Shown in pieces: positions 1 to 8,735 of a stretch of 64,000 nt of DNA. The notes below the pieces were generated by a model, which ran no database searches, had not been told where the DNA came from, and was given only the letters and a program-made list of their open reading frames with translations. The stretch covers positions 1-64,000 of the forward strand of contig CAJOFR010000010.1 of NCBI GenBank assembly GCA_905234195.1, read 5' to 3'. A program made the translations under genes and the position numbers. Every line of letters begins with the position of its first letter. The first letter of the stretch is position 1. Source of the stretch: an uncultured Selenomonadaceae bacterium. GTDB lineage: Bacteria > Bacillota > Negativicutes > Selenomonadales > Selenomonadaceae.

Positions 1-195
1 AAATAAGTGTGCTGCAAATAAGGAAGAAAGGCAGGAAATAAAGTAGAAAAAGTAAGCTGAAGCCGAAAGGTAACAGTGTAGAGGCAACTTGGCATTGCCT
101 TTGAGAATAAGGGCGCACGTCAGCGAATAAGGACTGACCTCTACAGAGTTCAAACTTCTCAAGAATCCCCCGCCCTTAGGCGTGGGGAGTGTCAA
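1..195 (+). mobile_element. Right end of an IS200/IS605 (IS608-type) element including an omega-RNA-like region; coding part lies upstream of the window
   Basis: Terminal hairpin CCCC-CGCC-CTTA-GGCG-T-GGGG at 167-187 followed by GTCAA ending at 195. The same terminal layout recurs at the 37158-37397 element. TCAA is the known IS608 right cleavage motif. Confidence 0.75.
60..195 (+). ncRNA. Putative TnpB omega-RNA (reRNA) scaffold
   Basis: Pairings read directly: GTAGAGG (78-84)/CCTCTAC (138-144); GCAA (84-87)/TTGC (95-98); GTCAG (119-123)/CTGAC (134-138); pseudoknot TTGAGAA (101-107)/TTCTCAA (156-162); terminal hairpin 167-187. Confidence 0.6.
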
Positions 196-212
196 TCAAG
201 GAGGATGAAAAA

Positions 213-1880
213 ATGTCAACGTTTACCGGACTCAACACGATGGTTAAGGGCGTTTACTCGAACCAGCTCGCGTTGAATACAGTCGGGCATAATATAGTTA
301 ACGCCGATACGCCGGGTTATTCTCGTCAAGCGGTGAATCCTGTCGCCTCTAAGCCGGAATATCGCGGCAGTATGTATGGAAATGTTGCGGTGGGCATGGG
401 CGTCGAAACAGAATCAATCACGCGCTCCCGCGATACTTATGCCGACGTTCAATATCGCAACGAGTCTTCAAATCAAAGCTATTACGAGGCAACCGCCACG
501 AACTTTGATAAACTTGAATCAATTTTCAATGACTCAAATGACAGCGGTATAGAGGCGTCGTTGAAGGAATTTTATAAATCGTGGGTGGATTTATCTACGG
601 ATGCATCCGCGTCCGCCAGTCGTGTTTCCGTTATCGACAAGGGAAAAACTTTTAGCGATACCATCCAAACCGCGACGAAGGGACTGCAGGAACATATCCG
701 AGATATTTACGCCGACATAAGCCTTTACGTCGACAAGGTTAATTCCATTCTCGACGACATAGTCGGGCTGAACAAAAATATTATCGCTGACGAAGCAAGC
801 GGGGCTATGGCGAACGACCTGCGCGACCAACGAGATCTTTTGACGGACGAGCTGTCCCAGTACATAAATATCACCGTGCACGAAAACAGCGTCGGCTCCT
901 ATCAGATAAGCAGCGGCGGCACTTCCCTCGTCTCCGGCGCGGACAGGCTCCACTTGCAAATGTCGGATCCCGTCCAAAGTAATTTCTACGGGATAAACTA
1001 CGGCTTGGTTGATTACACGATAAATATCAGAGAGAGTGCGACGCTTTTCCAGCCGCAAAACGGAAAGATAGCCGCCAGTTTCGACGCGATTGCAAAATCT
1101 AAATCTTATATCGACGATATGGCAAACATGGCGGCGTTCATGCTGACAACTTTAAATGATCAGCACGCGCAGGGCTATGACTTGAACGGCGACAGGGGAA
1201 TAAATTTCTACGGCATAACCGGCTACACCTACGAATACGCCTACGACGATTACGATCACTTCGATTACGTCAAGATAAAAGACGAAAACGGAAATTATCT
1301 CATGGACGACGACGGCAATATTCAAAAGTTAGCCGGCGTTGACGTTATCGAGCGTCTGAAAGTTAATGAGCAGTTCGACGAAACCGGCGGCTATAAATTT
1401 TTGGCGGCGGCAACTGCTGTCGAAGATTTTGTCGACTCTGACGGCAACGTTGCTGAAATTGAGTGGGGCAACCGCACGGCGGACGGCACCAACTCGGTTT
1501 ATATCAGCGAACTTTTCAACATGTCCTACGACAACATAGTCACGGCGGGCAGAGCGAACGCCGTAGTTATCAAAAAATATTCGGACACCTTCAGCACGAT
1601 TAATTCTCTCGGCGGGCGCAGTATTAACGATTATTATAAAACTTCCATGACTCAGCTCGGCGTAGAGGCGAAGGCTATGGATACAAAAATCGCGTCACAG
1701 GAACTTATCATGGATCAAATTCAGTCTTGGCGTGATTCAACCAGCGGCGTCGATTGGAACGAGGAACTTGCCAACATGATTAAATATCAGAAAGGCTATT
1801 CCGCTTGTTCACGTTGCCTGAACGCAATGGACGAATGTTTAGAAAAACTTGTAAATAGTACCGGCGTTGTCGGGAGGTGA
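213..1880 (+). CDS. flgK: Flagellar hook-associated protein FlgK
   Basis: N-terminus STFTGLNTMVKGVYSNQLALNTVGHNIVNADTPGYSRQ; SD aaggagg before ATG 213 (the tracked GTG 189 lies inside the IS end). Confidence 0.95.
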   Translation: MSTFTGLNTMVKGVYSNQLALNTVGHNIVNADTPGYSRQAVNPVASKPEYRGSMYGNVAVGMGVETESITRSRDTYADVQYRNESSNQSYYEATATNFDKLESIFNDSNDSGIEASLKEFYKSWVDLSTDASASASRVSVIDKGKTFSDTIQTATKGLQEHIRDIYADISLYVDKVNSILDDIVGLNKNIIADEASGAMANDLRDQRDLLTDELSQYINITVHENSVGSYQISSGGTSLVSGADRLHLQMSDPVQSNFYGINYGLVDYTINIRESATLFQPQNGKIAASFDAIAKSKSYIDDMANMAAFMLTTLNDQHAQGYDLNGDRGINFYGITGYTYEYAYDDYDHFDYVKIKDENGNYLMDDDGNIQKLAGVDVIERLKVNEQFDETGGYKFLAAATAVEDFVDSDGNVAEIEWGNRTADGTNSVYISELFNMSYDNIVTAGRANAVVIKKYSDTFSTINSLGGRSINDYYKTSMTQLGVEAKAMDTKIASQELIMDQIQSWRDSTSGVDWNEELANMIKYQKGYSACSRCLNAMDECLEKLVNSTGVVGR

Positions 1881-1885
1881 TTAAT

Positions 1886-3829
1886 ATGGCTGTTCGTATG
1901 AGTAGCATTCAGTTTATGGCGAATTATCAGCGTTCCTTGAACAGGGCTTATCAAAAACAGCAGACTCTTTTTGAGCAGGCGGACGGCTCTTCGATTCACA
2001 GGGCAAGTGATGATCCCGTTGCCTACTCTAAGTTTATGCGCTATCAGTTTTCGGAAAATGAAAACGACCAGTATCAGAAAAATGTCGACACCGCAGTTTC
2101 TTGGATGAAATCTTCGGACGGAATTATCAGCAATATGTCGGACAACATGAAAACTTTTGTCACGAAGACCGTCGCGGCGGCGAACACATATAATTCTGAT
2201 TCGGATTTTCAGTCAATCGGCAAGGAAATGATGTCGATTATCCAAGAGGTTGTTTCCAACGGCAACGCGCAGCAAGGGGATCGTTATCTTTTTGCCGGGC
2301 AAAAGGACACGACGCAACCTTTTCTTTTGTCGACGGAAGAGCACGAGCGCGGGCTGGCGAAGACTCTCGACGCAAAACAGGCTGCCTTTTTCAAGGACGC
2401 AAAGGGCGACGTCAACGCGACATTGTATCAGATGCTCACACTTGAGGATACCGACGGCAACACTTATTATCTCGATACACAGAGCGGTTACATTTACGAC
2501 AAGGCGTTCGTCGACGAGGGCTACAAGGAATTAATCGCGGACGGCTACACGAGCATTACCGACGTCGACAGATCCGCGACTGATACGACCATTGCCGAGA
2601 CGAAAGCTATAGGAGAAGTCGGCATGACTGTCGACGCGGCGTGGGAGGTTGTCAATGAAGAGCTTGCGAACGGCGGCGAAAATCTCAAGGCGATTATCAG
2701 CGGCACGGCTTCCGCAGATGAGTTTAGGGGGCTGTACGACGCGTTGAGTGTCATTGCCAGCAGAGACGCCGATACTATTGCCGAAAATATTATCACTGCG
2801 GAAGAAAGTTTGAAGACCATTTGGAGCGGCGTGGGTGTAACTAACGACTCCCAAGATGTCACGTGGCAATATTACACGAACGGAGATACTTTAGAGACGC
2901 GCACGGTTACGGCGGCTAAATGGACGGGCGGAATTGCACAGGCGACTTTGCTCAAAGACGTTGAAGATGCTTTTGATATTTTTGTCAGCGACCCTTCCGT
3001 TTCAAAAAGCGACCTTGACGGTAATATTTCCACGACTATTTTAGGCAGTGCTACTAATCTCCCATTGGACGACAGCGGGCTCAGCGATTTAATCGGCGCG
3101 AAACTTGTCGGTCTTGCCGCCGAGTCTTGCAAGGAGTACGACGCCTTTCAGGTTAAATATGCGTTCACGAATCAGGGGATTATCCGCACCGGCTCGAATG
3201 CCCTTGCGGCGGACGAAATTGGGAGCACGGGCACTTTCAGCTACACTTTGAATAGCGACGGCAATTACGACTTGTCCGGCTTGAAGGTGACTTTAAAAGA
3301 CGGTAGCGGCGACACTTTTAAGTTCACGACGGTAAGTCAGCAGATTGTTACCTACAGCGGCGACGACAATCATATTTCGATGGTCAAGCTTAACGGTGCG
3401 ACTGACAGGAACAGCGATATTGTTAATCTCACCGGGCAAGATATGTACGGCTGTGATATTTTTGACGACGAAAATTCCGGCAACGATAAATCCGGCGCGG
3501 CAATGGTAAATAATATGCTCACGGTCTACACGAAAGTCAACGCCTGCGACGAACATTGGCTTAGTTCCGACGGCGTAACTCTTTCTAATGTTGCCAACTC
3601 TACCTTGACGGTTTCGCAGACGACGCTCGGCTCGCGCCTCCAGCTCTACACGAACGTTGCTGATATGCTCGATAATCAAAGCACGGTTATCACGGAGGAT
3701 ATTACGAATGTCAGCGGCACCGACGTTGCACAGCTGGCGACGAAACTCATGGAGCTGACGACGCTTTACAATATGTCCCTTGCTCTCGGCGGAAGAGTTT
3801 TGCCGCAGTCTCTTGCCGATTACATTTGA
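1886..3829 (+). CDS. flgL: Flagellar hook-associated protein FlgL
   Basis: Flagellin-like N-terminus (MAVRMSSIQFMANYQRSLNRAYQKQQ...SSIHRASDDP) directly after flgK. Confidence 0.92.
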   Translation: MAVRMSSIQFMANYQRSLNRAYQKQQTLFEQADGSSIHRASDDPVAYSKFMRYQFSENENDQYQKNVDTAVSWMKSSDGIISNMSDNMKTFVTKTVAAANTYNSDSDFQSIGKEMMSIIQEVVSNGNAQQGDRYLFAGQKDTTQPFLLSTEEHERGLAKTLDAKQAAFFKDAKGDVNATLYQMLTLEDTDGNTYYLDTQSGYIYDKAFVDEGYKELIADGYTSITDVDRSATDTTIAETKAIGEVGMTVDAAWEVVNEELANGGENLKAIISGTASADEFRGLYDALSVIASRDADTIAENIITAEESLKTIWSGVGVTNDSQDVTWQYYTNGDTLETRTVTAAKWTGGIAQATLLKDVEDAFDIFVSDPSVSKSDLDGNISTTILGSATNLPLDDSGLSDLIGAKLVGLAAESCKEYDAFQVKYAFTNQGIIRTGSNALAADEIGSTGTFSYTLNSDGNYDLSGLKVTLKDGSGDTFKFTTVSQQIVTYSGDDNHISMVKLNGATDRNSDIVNLTGQDMYGCDIFDDENSGNDKSGAAMVNNMLTVYTKVNACDEHWLSSDGVTLSNVANSTLTVSQTTLGSRLQLYTNVADMLDNQSTVITEDITNVSGTDVAQLATKLMELTTLYNMSLALGGRVLPQSLADYI

Positions 3830-3855
3830 TTTTCTCTAACTTGCAGGCTAAAAAT

Positions 3856-3900
3856 AAAGACGCCGGTGACGATTTATCGCCGACGTCTATTGGCGTCTTT
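3856..3900 (+). terminator. Hairpin terminator after flgL
   Basis: AAAGACGCC ... GGCGTCTTT inverted repeat. Confidence 0.6.
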
Positions 3901-3971
3901 ATGGCAATTTAAATTTTCTGTCAAAATTTTTTAATCGGCAGGATTTTTTAGGAAGGGAGGGGAATTAGGCA

Positions 3972-4550
3972 ATGCTAAGGTTAAACATAAGGCATCAACT
4001 GCCACAGACGGCGATTAGGCAGCAGCGGAGTCACTTGGATGAGGCCGCCGTTGTTCCTGCGGAGATTCACACAGGAACGCGGCAAGCTCGTTCAAATAAA
4101 ACCGTGACACAACCGACGATTCAAATCGACAGCTATCAGAGCCGGCGGGCTTACGGCGCAAGGACTATGGAAGATTTTAACCGCGAACGTGCGCAACGTG
4201 GTTTGTCGGACGTCCAGGCGGGCACTTCCGGCCGAACGCAAACGGCGTGGTCGCGTGCTGAAAACGGAGCAAAGCGCGGCGGCGATATTGCCCAACAGAT
4301 TTATAACGAGATGATGAGCAAATATTCTGCGCGTACTCTTGTCGGTTTTGATTTAATGCCGGGTCCGACGATTAGCGTGACGCCTTCGCAGGTAACAGGC
4401 GATACCGACGTGGGCGATGTCACTGCGGATATTAACACTACTGCCGGTGCAAGGATAAGTTATACCACGGGCAGTGCCGAAACTTATATTCAGAACGAAG
4501 GTTTTATCAGACGTTGGGTATCAGAGGATAAGTATGACATTTACGCTTAA
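3972..4550 (+). CDS. DUF6470 family flagellar-cluster protein
   Basis: MLRLNIRHQLPQTAIRQQRSHLDEAAVVPAEI pattern between flgL and fliW. Confidence 0.8.
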   Translation: MLRLNIRHQLPQTAIRQQRSHLDEAAVVPAEIHTGTRQARSNKTVTQPTIQIDSYQSRRAYGARTMEDFNRERAQRGLSDVQAGTSGRTQTAWSRAENGAKRGGDIAQQIYNEMMSKYSARTLVGFDLMPGPTISVTPSQVTGDTDVGDVTADINTTAGARISYTTGSAETYIQNEGFIRRWVSEDKYDIYA

Positions 4551-4622
4551 AGGATTAATTTTAAAATTGACGTTGAAAAATTTTTATAATCAACAAATAT
4601 TTTATGCAATGGAGGCAGAGTT

Positions 4623-5063
4623 ATGAGAAAAGTACTTACAAGCAGGTTCGGCGAACTCGATGTTGAAGAAAAGCGCATTGTGCACTTTAAAGACGGTATC
4701 CCCGCTTTTGAAGACGAGCACGAATTTGTTATCCTTCCTTACGACGAGGAAAGCCCGTATTATTTTATGCAGTCTCTTAAAACTCCGGATTTGGCATTTC
4801 TTTTGACTGTACCCTTTCTTTTCTTTCCGGACTATAGTTTTGAAATTGACGACGATACTCTTGCCGAATTGGAAGTTACAGACCAGGAGAAACTTACTTA
4901 TTATGCGCTGATTACCATTCCGAATTACAGCGTGCGCTACATGACTGCTAATCTTCTCGCGCCGGTTATCCTCAACACCGAAAACATGAAGGCGAAACAA
5001 CTCGTATTGGAAAAGACAAATTACACTACGAAAGAACGTCTCTTCCCCGAACCTAAAAAATAA
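4623..5063 (+). CDS. fliW: Flagellar assembly factor FliW
   Basis: FGELDVEEKRIVHFKDGIPAFEDEHEFVILPYDEESPYYFMQSL motif; next to csrA. Confidence 0.95.
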   Translation: MRKVLTSRFGELDVEEKRIVHFKDGIPAFEDEHEFVILPYDEESPYYFMQSLKTPDLAFLLTVPFLFFPDYSFEIDDDTLAELEVTDQEKLTYYALITIPNYSVRYMTANLLAPVILNTENMKAKQLVLEKTNYTTKERLFPEPKK

Positions 5064-5078
5064 AAGGAGGTCAGATAA

Positions 5079-5303
5079 ATGCTTGTTTTGACGAGAAAGC
5101 CGCGCCAACAGATAATGATTGGTGACCATATCGTCATAAATGTCGTGGAAGTTCAGGGAGAGAACGTGCGCATTGCAATAGACGCGCCAAGAGACATAAA
5201 AATTTATCGCGGTGAAATTTACCGCGCAATACAGGAAGAAAATCAGAAGGCGGCGGCGCAGTTGGGTGACGTTGACCTGCACGGTGCCCTGCCTCTGAAA
5301 TAA
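5079..5303 (+). CDS. csrA: Carbon storage regulator CsrA
   Basis: MLVLTRKPRQQIMIGDHIVINVVEVQGENVRIAIDAPRDIKIYRGEIY. Confidence 0.97.
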   Translation: MLVLTRKPRQQIMIGDHIVINVVEVQGENVRIAIDAPRDIKIYRGEIYRAIQEENQKAAAQLGDVDLHGALPLK

Positions 5304-5386
5304 AAACGCCATGGCAGAAGCGGCGACATTAGTTCGATGTTGCAAACCGCAGAATTCGAGTGGCAAATTTAAGGAGGATGGAAAAA

Positions 5387-5866
5387 ATGGTAGGGAAGCT
5401 ACAGGATGTCGTTTCGGCAGCCGTCGTAGTCGGCGCAGCTGAAAAAGTCAACATGAACGTCGACCGCAACAAAGGCGGTGCCCTCAGCAGCTTGGATACT
5501 CCGGCTGCAACTGTCGAAACTTCTCAACGCCCTTTTATTATTGATACTAAGGGCATGAAGACAGATGACGGCAAAGACGCGACTCAAAAGCAGGAAGAAA
5601 AAGAATTTCAGCTTGAGCCCGGCTCCGTCGATGAGGAAACGGTTAATAATATTACCGAAGAGCTTAACGAGCTTATGAGCAAGATTAACTGCAACCTCAG
5701 TTTCAATTATCACAAGGAAGTAAATGTTATGTCGATAAGGATGATTGACAAGGAGACAAACGAAGTTATCAAGGAACTGCCGCCGGAAGAAATGATAACG
5801 AACATGATGAAATCTAAAATCTGGCTCGGCGCGGTTATCGGTTCGTTTGTGGACAAGTCCGCTTAA
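5387..5866 (+). CDS. flaG: FlaG family flagellar protein
   Basis: C-terminal LSFNYHKEVNVMSIRMIDKETNEVIKELPPEEMI; SD aaggagg before ATG 5387. Confidence 0.88.
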   Translation: MVGKLQDVVSAAVVVGAAEKVNMNVDRNKGGALSSLDTPAATVETSQRPFIIDTKGMKTDDGKDATQKQEEKEFQLEPGSVDEETVNNITEELNELMSKINCNLSFNYHKEVNVMSIRMIDKETNEVIKELPPEEMITNMMKSKIWLGAVIGSFVDKSA

Positions 5867-5875
5867 GATTTTGTA

Positions 5876-5913
5876 GAGCGTCAAGCAAAAACTTCGGGCT
5901 TGACGCTCATTTT
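5876..5913 (+). terminator. Rho-independent terminator after flaG
   Basis: GAGCGTCAAGC (5876-5886)/GCTTGACGCTC (5898-5908) perfect 11-bp stem followed by ATTTTT. Confidence 0.85.
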
Positions 5914-5970
5914 TAAAATCCGAAGGACTTCGGAAAAATTTTGCGCACCATTCACAGGGAGGGGAAAAAA

Positions 5971-7704
5971 ATGGGCGTTAATGGAATTTATGGCTTGTCG
6001 GGTTCCGGTCTTGATATTGAATCTATGGTCAAGGTTGGCATGATGGGCAAACAAAGTCAGTATGACAAAATGCAACAGAAGTACACTCAAAACGAGTGGA
6101 AAAAGACTGAATATCTTAGTACTTACGGGACGATTCAAACTTTCAACAACTCCACCCTTTCGCAGTACAAGATGTCCAACACAATGAACGCGCGTTCGGC
6201 AGACAGTAGCAACGAATCCGCCGTTAAAACTTCGGCTAATGCCACCGCCGCGAACATGACGCATTATGTTGAAGTGGGCAGGTTGGCTTCGGCGGCGTAT
6301 CTTATCGGAAATGCTGAAGGCGGCATCAAAAGTCACAACGCGGGTGATAAAACCAGTATAAATCTCCAGGACGCGCTGTTTAAAAGTTTGGAGGAAAGTA
6401 GCAATACCTACACGGACACAGACGGCAGCTATCTGAAGTACACCTACGCGGACGGAAGTACAGCCGACGTCAAGGCTACAGACGTTGCTTTTTCGTTCAG
6501 CTTGAGCGACGGCACCAAAGGCGAGGAAATTCAAGGCACAAATGAAAATGTCGTCACGATTTCCGTGACGTATCAGCAATTGGCTGACGGCTACAGCTTT
6601 AACGATTTGGCGTCGGCGATTAACGGCGCGAATACAAACGTCCGCGCGAGCTATGATTCAGTTCAGGATCAGTTCACGATTTACAACAAGGAGAGCGGCG
6701 CGGATAACGAAGTTAGCTTGACTATGGCGACCGGCACTGCGGGAACCAACGCGGCGAATTTCTTCGACAAACTTGCGCTGAAGTCTTCGGCTAACGGCGA
6801 ACTTTCTGCAACCGCGCTTGACTTCACTGCGGGCGATATGATTACGCAGGCGGGCGAAAATGCTATCGCGAAAATTGACGGCGTGGACTACACCAATCTT
6901 TCTTCCAACAAGACGACAGTCAACGGCGTTATCTACGAGTTCAAGGACACGACTTCCGGGCTTACCAGCGACGGCAAAGTTGATTCCGCGAACGGCACGA
7001 AAGTTACTGTCAGCGTGACGCAGGACGCCGACGCGATTGTCGACAAGGTAAAATCTTTCGTCGAAGACTACAACAAACTGCTTGCCGACCTCTACAAAAA
7101 GTACGACGAGAAACCGAACAGCAACTACAAGCCGCTCACCGAATCGCAGAAAAATGCGATGACTGAAGAACAAGTTACGAAGTGGGAAGAAAAAGCAAAG
7201 GCGGGCATGCTCTATCACGACAAAGAACTTGGCGATTTGATTACGAAAATGCGCAGTGCAGTTTCTGAAAAAGTCGAAGGGATTAGCAGCAAGTACGACA
7301 CGATTTTTGCGCTGGGGATTTCCACGACGGGCGTTAAGGGGCAACTTACCCTTGACGAAGACAAACTTCGCTCCGCGCTGGCGGAGGATCCCGACGCCGT
7401 TTATAATGTCTTCGCGAAACTGGACAAGGACGACAATTACAGCGGCAACGGTATTGCGCAACGTCTCGGCGATGTTTTCACCTCCAGCATGAAGAGGATT
7501 AAATCAGTTTCCGGCTCTGATACGGGGATAAGTGAAGACAGCGATTTAAATAATCTCCTGCGCGAATTGCAAACGAAGATGAGCAATTTCAAAAAGCTGA
7601 TGAGTTCCTTTGAGGAGCAGCTCTACAAAAAGTATGACGCTATGGAAAGTTCGTTATCCCTGCTGGGGACGCAACTCAATTACGTTACGAGTTCGTTCAG
7701 CTGA
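5971..7704 (+). CDS. fliD: Flagellar hook-associated protein FliD (cap)
   Basis: MGVNGIYGLSGSGLDIESMVKVGMMGKQSQYDKMQQKYTQNEWKKTEY; C-terminal coiled coil. Confidence 0.92.
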   Translation: MGVNGIYGLSGSGLDIESMVKVGMMGKQSQYDKMQQKYTQNEWKKTEYLSTYGTIQTFNNSTLSQYKMSNTMNARSADSSNESAVKTSANATAANMTHYVEVGRLASAAYLIGNAEGGIKSHNAGDKTSINLQDALFKSLEESSNTYTDTDGSYLKYTYADGSTADVKATDVAFSFSLSDGTKGEEIQGTNENVVTISVTYQQLADGYSFNDLASAINGANTNVRASYDSVQDQFTIYNKESGADNEVSLTMATGTAGTNAANFFDKLALKSSANGELSATALDFTAGDMITQAGENAIAKIDGVDYTNLSSNKTTVNGVIYEFKDTTSGLTSDGKVDSANGTKVTVSVTQDADAIVDKVKSFVEDYNKLLADLYKKYDEKPNSNYKPLTESQKNAMTEEQVTKWEEKAKAGMLYHDKELGDLITKMRSAVSEKVEGISSKYDTIFALGISTTGVKGQLTLDEDKLRSALAEDPDAVYNVFAKLDKDDNYSGNGIAQRLGDVFTSSMKRIKSVSGSDTGISEDSDLNNLLRELQTKMSNFKKLMSSFEEQLYKKYDAMESSLSLLGTQLNYVTSSFS

Positions 7705-7749
7705 TAAATTTTTGACAAGAACAATTAAACGGAAAGGAATGAGACCTTT

Positions 7750-8154
7750 ATGGTGAATGCGGCGGAAGCATACAGGCGGCAACAAGTAATGAGTGCGCCG
7801 CCCGAACAGTTGACGCTAATGCTCTATAACGGCTGTTTGAAATTTATAGACGAGGGCATAGGCGCGGTCAAGGACAAAAAATATGAGGACGCTAATGTCT
7901 CGTTGCAGAAAGCCCAGCGAATAATTTCGGAATTTCGCTTGACTTTGAACATGGAATACGAAATTTCGCATCAGTTGCTTCCGTTGTACAACTACATCTA
8001 TGACAAGCTCGTCGAAGGCAACATAAGGAGCGACGTTTCAAAATTGGACGAGGCAAAGGGAATTGTAACCGAACTGCGCGACGCGTGGGTCGGCGCGATG
8101 AAGAAGGCGAGAGAGGAAAAAGGTCAAGGCAAGGGCGGGAAAGGTTATGCTTAA
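7750..8154 (+). CDS. fliS: Flagellar export chaperone FliS
   Basis: AAEAYRRQQVMSAPPEQLTLMLYNGCLKFIDEG. Confidence 0.95.
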   Translation: MVNAAEAYRRQQVMSAPPEQLTLMLYNGCLKFIDEGIGAVKDKKYEDANVSLQKAQRIISEFRLTLNMEYEISHQLLPLYNYIYDKLVEGNIRSDVSKLDEAKGIVTELRDAWVGAMKKAREEKGQGKGGKGYA

Positions 8155-8524
8155 TCAAACTGAAAAACAAAGCCTGTCGCCGGAAGAAATAATCGCTAGG
8201 GCGCGAAAACTTTGGCTGACTTATTTGACGGTGACGCAAGAACTTTTGAAGTTCATTAACAAGCAGGAAATTGATACGTTCCTGTCGCTGGTGCCGCAAC
8301 GTTCCGAGTTAATTTTAAAGCTGGAAGAATTGCCGTCGCATGACTATCGCAAAATGGATGAGTTTAAGGCGATTGCCGAAAAGATAAAGCCAATGGACCG
8401 CGAAATTATGTACAAGGCGCGGGCGTGGCTGAATAAGTCGCGGCGGCAAAACAGCGTTGTAAGGTCGTACGATTTGGGCGGCGCGATGATGAATCGGAGC
8501 GTTGCTTTTAACCGAACATATTGA
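8147..8524 (+). CDS. Small flagellar chaperone-like protein (FliT/FlgN-like, tentative)
   Basis: 125 aa, overlaps the fliS stop; position and size only. Confidence 0.5.
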   Translation: MLNQTEKQSLSPEEIIARARKLWLTYLTVTQELLKFINKQEIDTFLSLVPQRSELILKLEELPSHDYRKMDEFKAIAEKIKPMDREIMYKARAWLNKSRRQNSVVRSYDLGGAMMNRSVAFNRTY

Positions 8525-8572
8525 AAAATTTTTCGCTGGTTTGTAATATCTTTCTTTAAATTTAATTTTGCT

Positions 8573-8603
8573 CTTCTTTTCTTTTGGCGCAAAAGAAAAG
8601 AAG
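8573..8603. repeat. Perfect 13-bp inverted repeat
   Basis: CTTCTTTTCTTTT-GGCGC-AAAAGAAAAGAAG. Confidence 0.8.
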
Positions 8604-8615
8604 CAAAAGAAAACT

Positions 8616-8651
8616 GCCCGCAGAGGTCGCATCACGCGACCAAATGCGGGC
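8616..8651. repeat. Nested hairpin element
   Basis: GCCCGCA-GA-GGTCGC-ATCAC-GCGACC-AAA-TGCGGGC. Confidence 0.75.
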
Positions 8652-8670
8652 GGCCGCCCATCCTTGGGCT

Positions 8671-8718
8671 TTTACAGGAAAAATTATTTACAGGAAAAAT
8701 TATTTACAGGAAAAATTT
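8671..8718 (+). repeat. 16-bp direct tandem repeat, 3 copies
   Basis: TTTACAGGAAAAATTA x2 plus TTTACAGGAAAAATTT, just upstream of the decarboxylase start. Confidence 0.9.
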
Positions 8719-8735
8719 TTTTGGAGGGAATTTTT

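Noticed and set aside
4602-5366. 254-aa minus-strand ORF
   Set aside because: Antisense to fliW and csrA.
8568-8735. N-terminal 56 residues of the tracked ORF 8568-10196
   Set aside because: They translate the palindromes and 16-bp repeats; a good SD precedes TTG 8736.
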